A stretch of 40,704 nt of DNA, taken from the NCBI GenBank assembly GCA_030615205.1, contig JAUWZS010000003.1, forward strand, positions 1 to 40,704. Direction: 5' to 3'. Positions 39,981-40,704 of this stretch are shown here, piece after piece. This DNA is from Candidatus Aenigmatarchaeota archaeon (GTDB taxonomy: Archaea; Aenigmatarchaeota; Aenigmatarchaeia; CG10238-14; SCSR01). The position numbers and the translations under genes were made by a program. Below the pieces are notes generated by a model, which made no database searches, was not told the DNA's origin, and was given only the letters and a program-made list of their open reading frames with translations. How positions within the stretch are numbered: the stretch's first letter is position 1; every line of letters starts with the position of its first letter.

Positions 39981-40003
39981 TCCACCCATTCTGCCACTCC
40001 GGC
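39981..40003. other. Outer attachment remnant (degenerate tRNA-Leu 5' half)
   Basis: TCCAC then CCATTCTGCCACTCCGGC, with an internal deletion relative to 885-927. The flank AGATCCTCCAGG matches the flank of the right att (AGATCCTACAGG). Confidence 0.65.
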
Positions 40004-40050
40004 CAGATCCTCCAGGTTTCCATTATGCAATAAATCTAAGGAGGGTGCAA

Positions 40051-40210
40051 GTTTTCGATTTGACTCCCCTATCATCATATGGGTATCGTCTGTATATCTC
40101 CTACCAATTTCTCTTACTTTGCCATATCCGAAAAATCCCTCACTTCCAGCCCCTAAGGAATCTCCTATTCCAGTGCCAACTAAACTGCCAATAAATTTTG
40201 AAAGCTCCAT
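40051..40210 (-). pseudogene. ADP-ribosylglycohydrolase, truncated by island integration
   Basis: ATG 40210 with GAAGGAA upstream. About 53 residues match the family start: FIGSLVGTGIGDSLGAGSEG and RRYTDDTHMM (the metal-binding TDDT). The frame then runs into island or tRNA sequence (GVAEWVD) and ends. The rest of the roughly 300-residue enzyme is missing here, so the gene was probably cut when an element joined at this point. Confidence 0.7.
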
Positions 40211-40399
40211 CACTTTCCTTCAGAAATAATCTTTATCTCAATGCCTTTCTATCTGGACAGCATGTAGCGGTGATCCTCAATATTAAGAAATATAGAAGGG
40301 AAGCCTTTTCCTACAGTGCTTACAAAACTCTTTTTCCTTGAGATCAGTATCATAAAGGCTGTTGGAAAAATGCATCACACATTTTAGCTCTTTCGCCGT

Positions 40400-40702
40400 T
40401 TAAATTTTAGGCAATATTTCTGCGTATTTTTCGATCCTGCTTATACCAGCTTCTGATTGTATTAACCAGGTCATCCAGCAAAGTTCGATAGCTTTATAAC
40501 CAGTTTGTCTTGCAATCCCCTCCACTAATCTAACAAAATCAATATCGTTAGAAGGCATCCCTACGCTTGCCTTACTTAAAATTTCTCCTATAACTTTTTT
40601 GACCACTTTATCTGGCATTACCGTATCTATGCCTCCCATCATTCTCAGGTATTGAAAGGTGTTTATGCCAACCCCACTCATTTTCCCCACAGGATCTTTT
40701 TC
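40400..40702 (-). CDS. Helix-hairpin-helix domain protein, N-terminus outside window
   Basis: 101 residues visible, open to the right edge. KMSGVGINTFQYLRMMGGID, then VMPDKVVKKVIGEIL, resembles the HhH region of base-excision glycosylase-like proteins (GVGxxT, then Pro-Asp). The catalytic part would be partly upstream. Product uncertain, probably DNA-binding. It is chromosomal flank rather than island. Confidence 0.5.
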   Translation of the reverse strand, partial: EKDPVGKMSGVGINTFQYLRMMGGIDTVMPDKVVKKVIGEILSKASVGMPSNDIDFVRLVEGIARQTGYKAIELCWMTWLIQSEAGISRIEKYAEILPKI

Positions 40703-40704
40703 CC

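Noticed and set aside
39833-40050. Continuation of the ADP-ribosylglycohydrolase ORF
   Set aside because: This part encodes tRNA remnant and att-flank repeat sequence, not enzyme.

Overview
Overall character. The flanking chromosome looks bacterial. It has a bacterial-type tRNA-Leu(UAA) with encoded CCA, HU-type DNA-binding proteins, Shine-Dalgarno sequences and many sigma70-like promoters (TTAACA or TTGACA, 16-18 bp spacer, TATAAT-like -10). It contains one block (about 21.8-25.7 kb) with an archaeal flavour: a tyrosine recombinase with a C-terminal zinc ribbon, a duplicated winged-helix regulator, and TATA boxes of archaeal type. The species cannot be named from the sequence; an uncultivated bacterial lineage carrying an integrated element with archaeal-type genes fits best.

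Layout. 1-719 is the end of a MscS channel gene, followed by tRNA-Leu on the minus strand (839-927). The 43 bp covering the 5' half of this tRNA up to the anticodon arm is repeated exactly at 35926-35968 and, degenerate, at 39981-40003. The window therefore reads as tandem islands in the tRNA-Leu site: a large one (about 0.93-35.97 kb) and a small one (about 35.97-40.00 kb). Recombinase debris lies next to the left site; a short direct repeat beside the two right sites may also be recombinase debris.

The large island is mostly an array of co-oriented plus-strand genes (2.5-21.6 kb and 29.3-35.7 kb), mostly singletons. They are separated by a few families of repeated intergenic modules, called A to E here. 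Most modules carry a promoter, and many hold the pieces of integron attC sites: RYYYAAC at or just after the stop codon of one gene and GTTRRRY just before the next. In the A/B-type modules the -10 box lies directly against the GTTRRRY-like element, so each recombination site appears to deliver a promoter to its downstream cassette. No integron integrase is visible. The cargo is defence-like or unknown: SIR2-like proteins, PD-(D/E)XK nucleases, an Mrr-TPR-Hint fusion, DUF4062-HEAT, an HD hydrolase, a PIN-like protein, a Nudix/radical-SAM/membrane operon, HEAT-repeat and exported proteins, and small membrane proteins.

The array is split by a block at 21.8-29.1 kb. It holds the archaeal-type recombinase, cleanly interrupted by a 1305-bp IS3-family element with a CTC target duplication, and minus-strand genes: a small ORF, a winged-helix regulator, nuclease and ClpP fragments, a possible HEPN protein, a SIR2-like protein and HU.

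The small right-hand island carries an acyl-CoA thioesterase inserted into an HU gene, a GYD-domain protein, a GH130 glycoside phosphorylase/hydrolase with a non-canonical start, and a glycosyltransferase. It ends beside a truncated ADP-ribosylglycohydrolase. A partial helix-hairpin-helix protein runs off the right edge.
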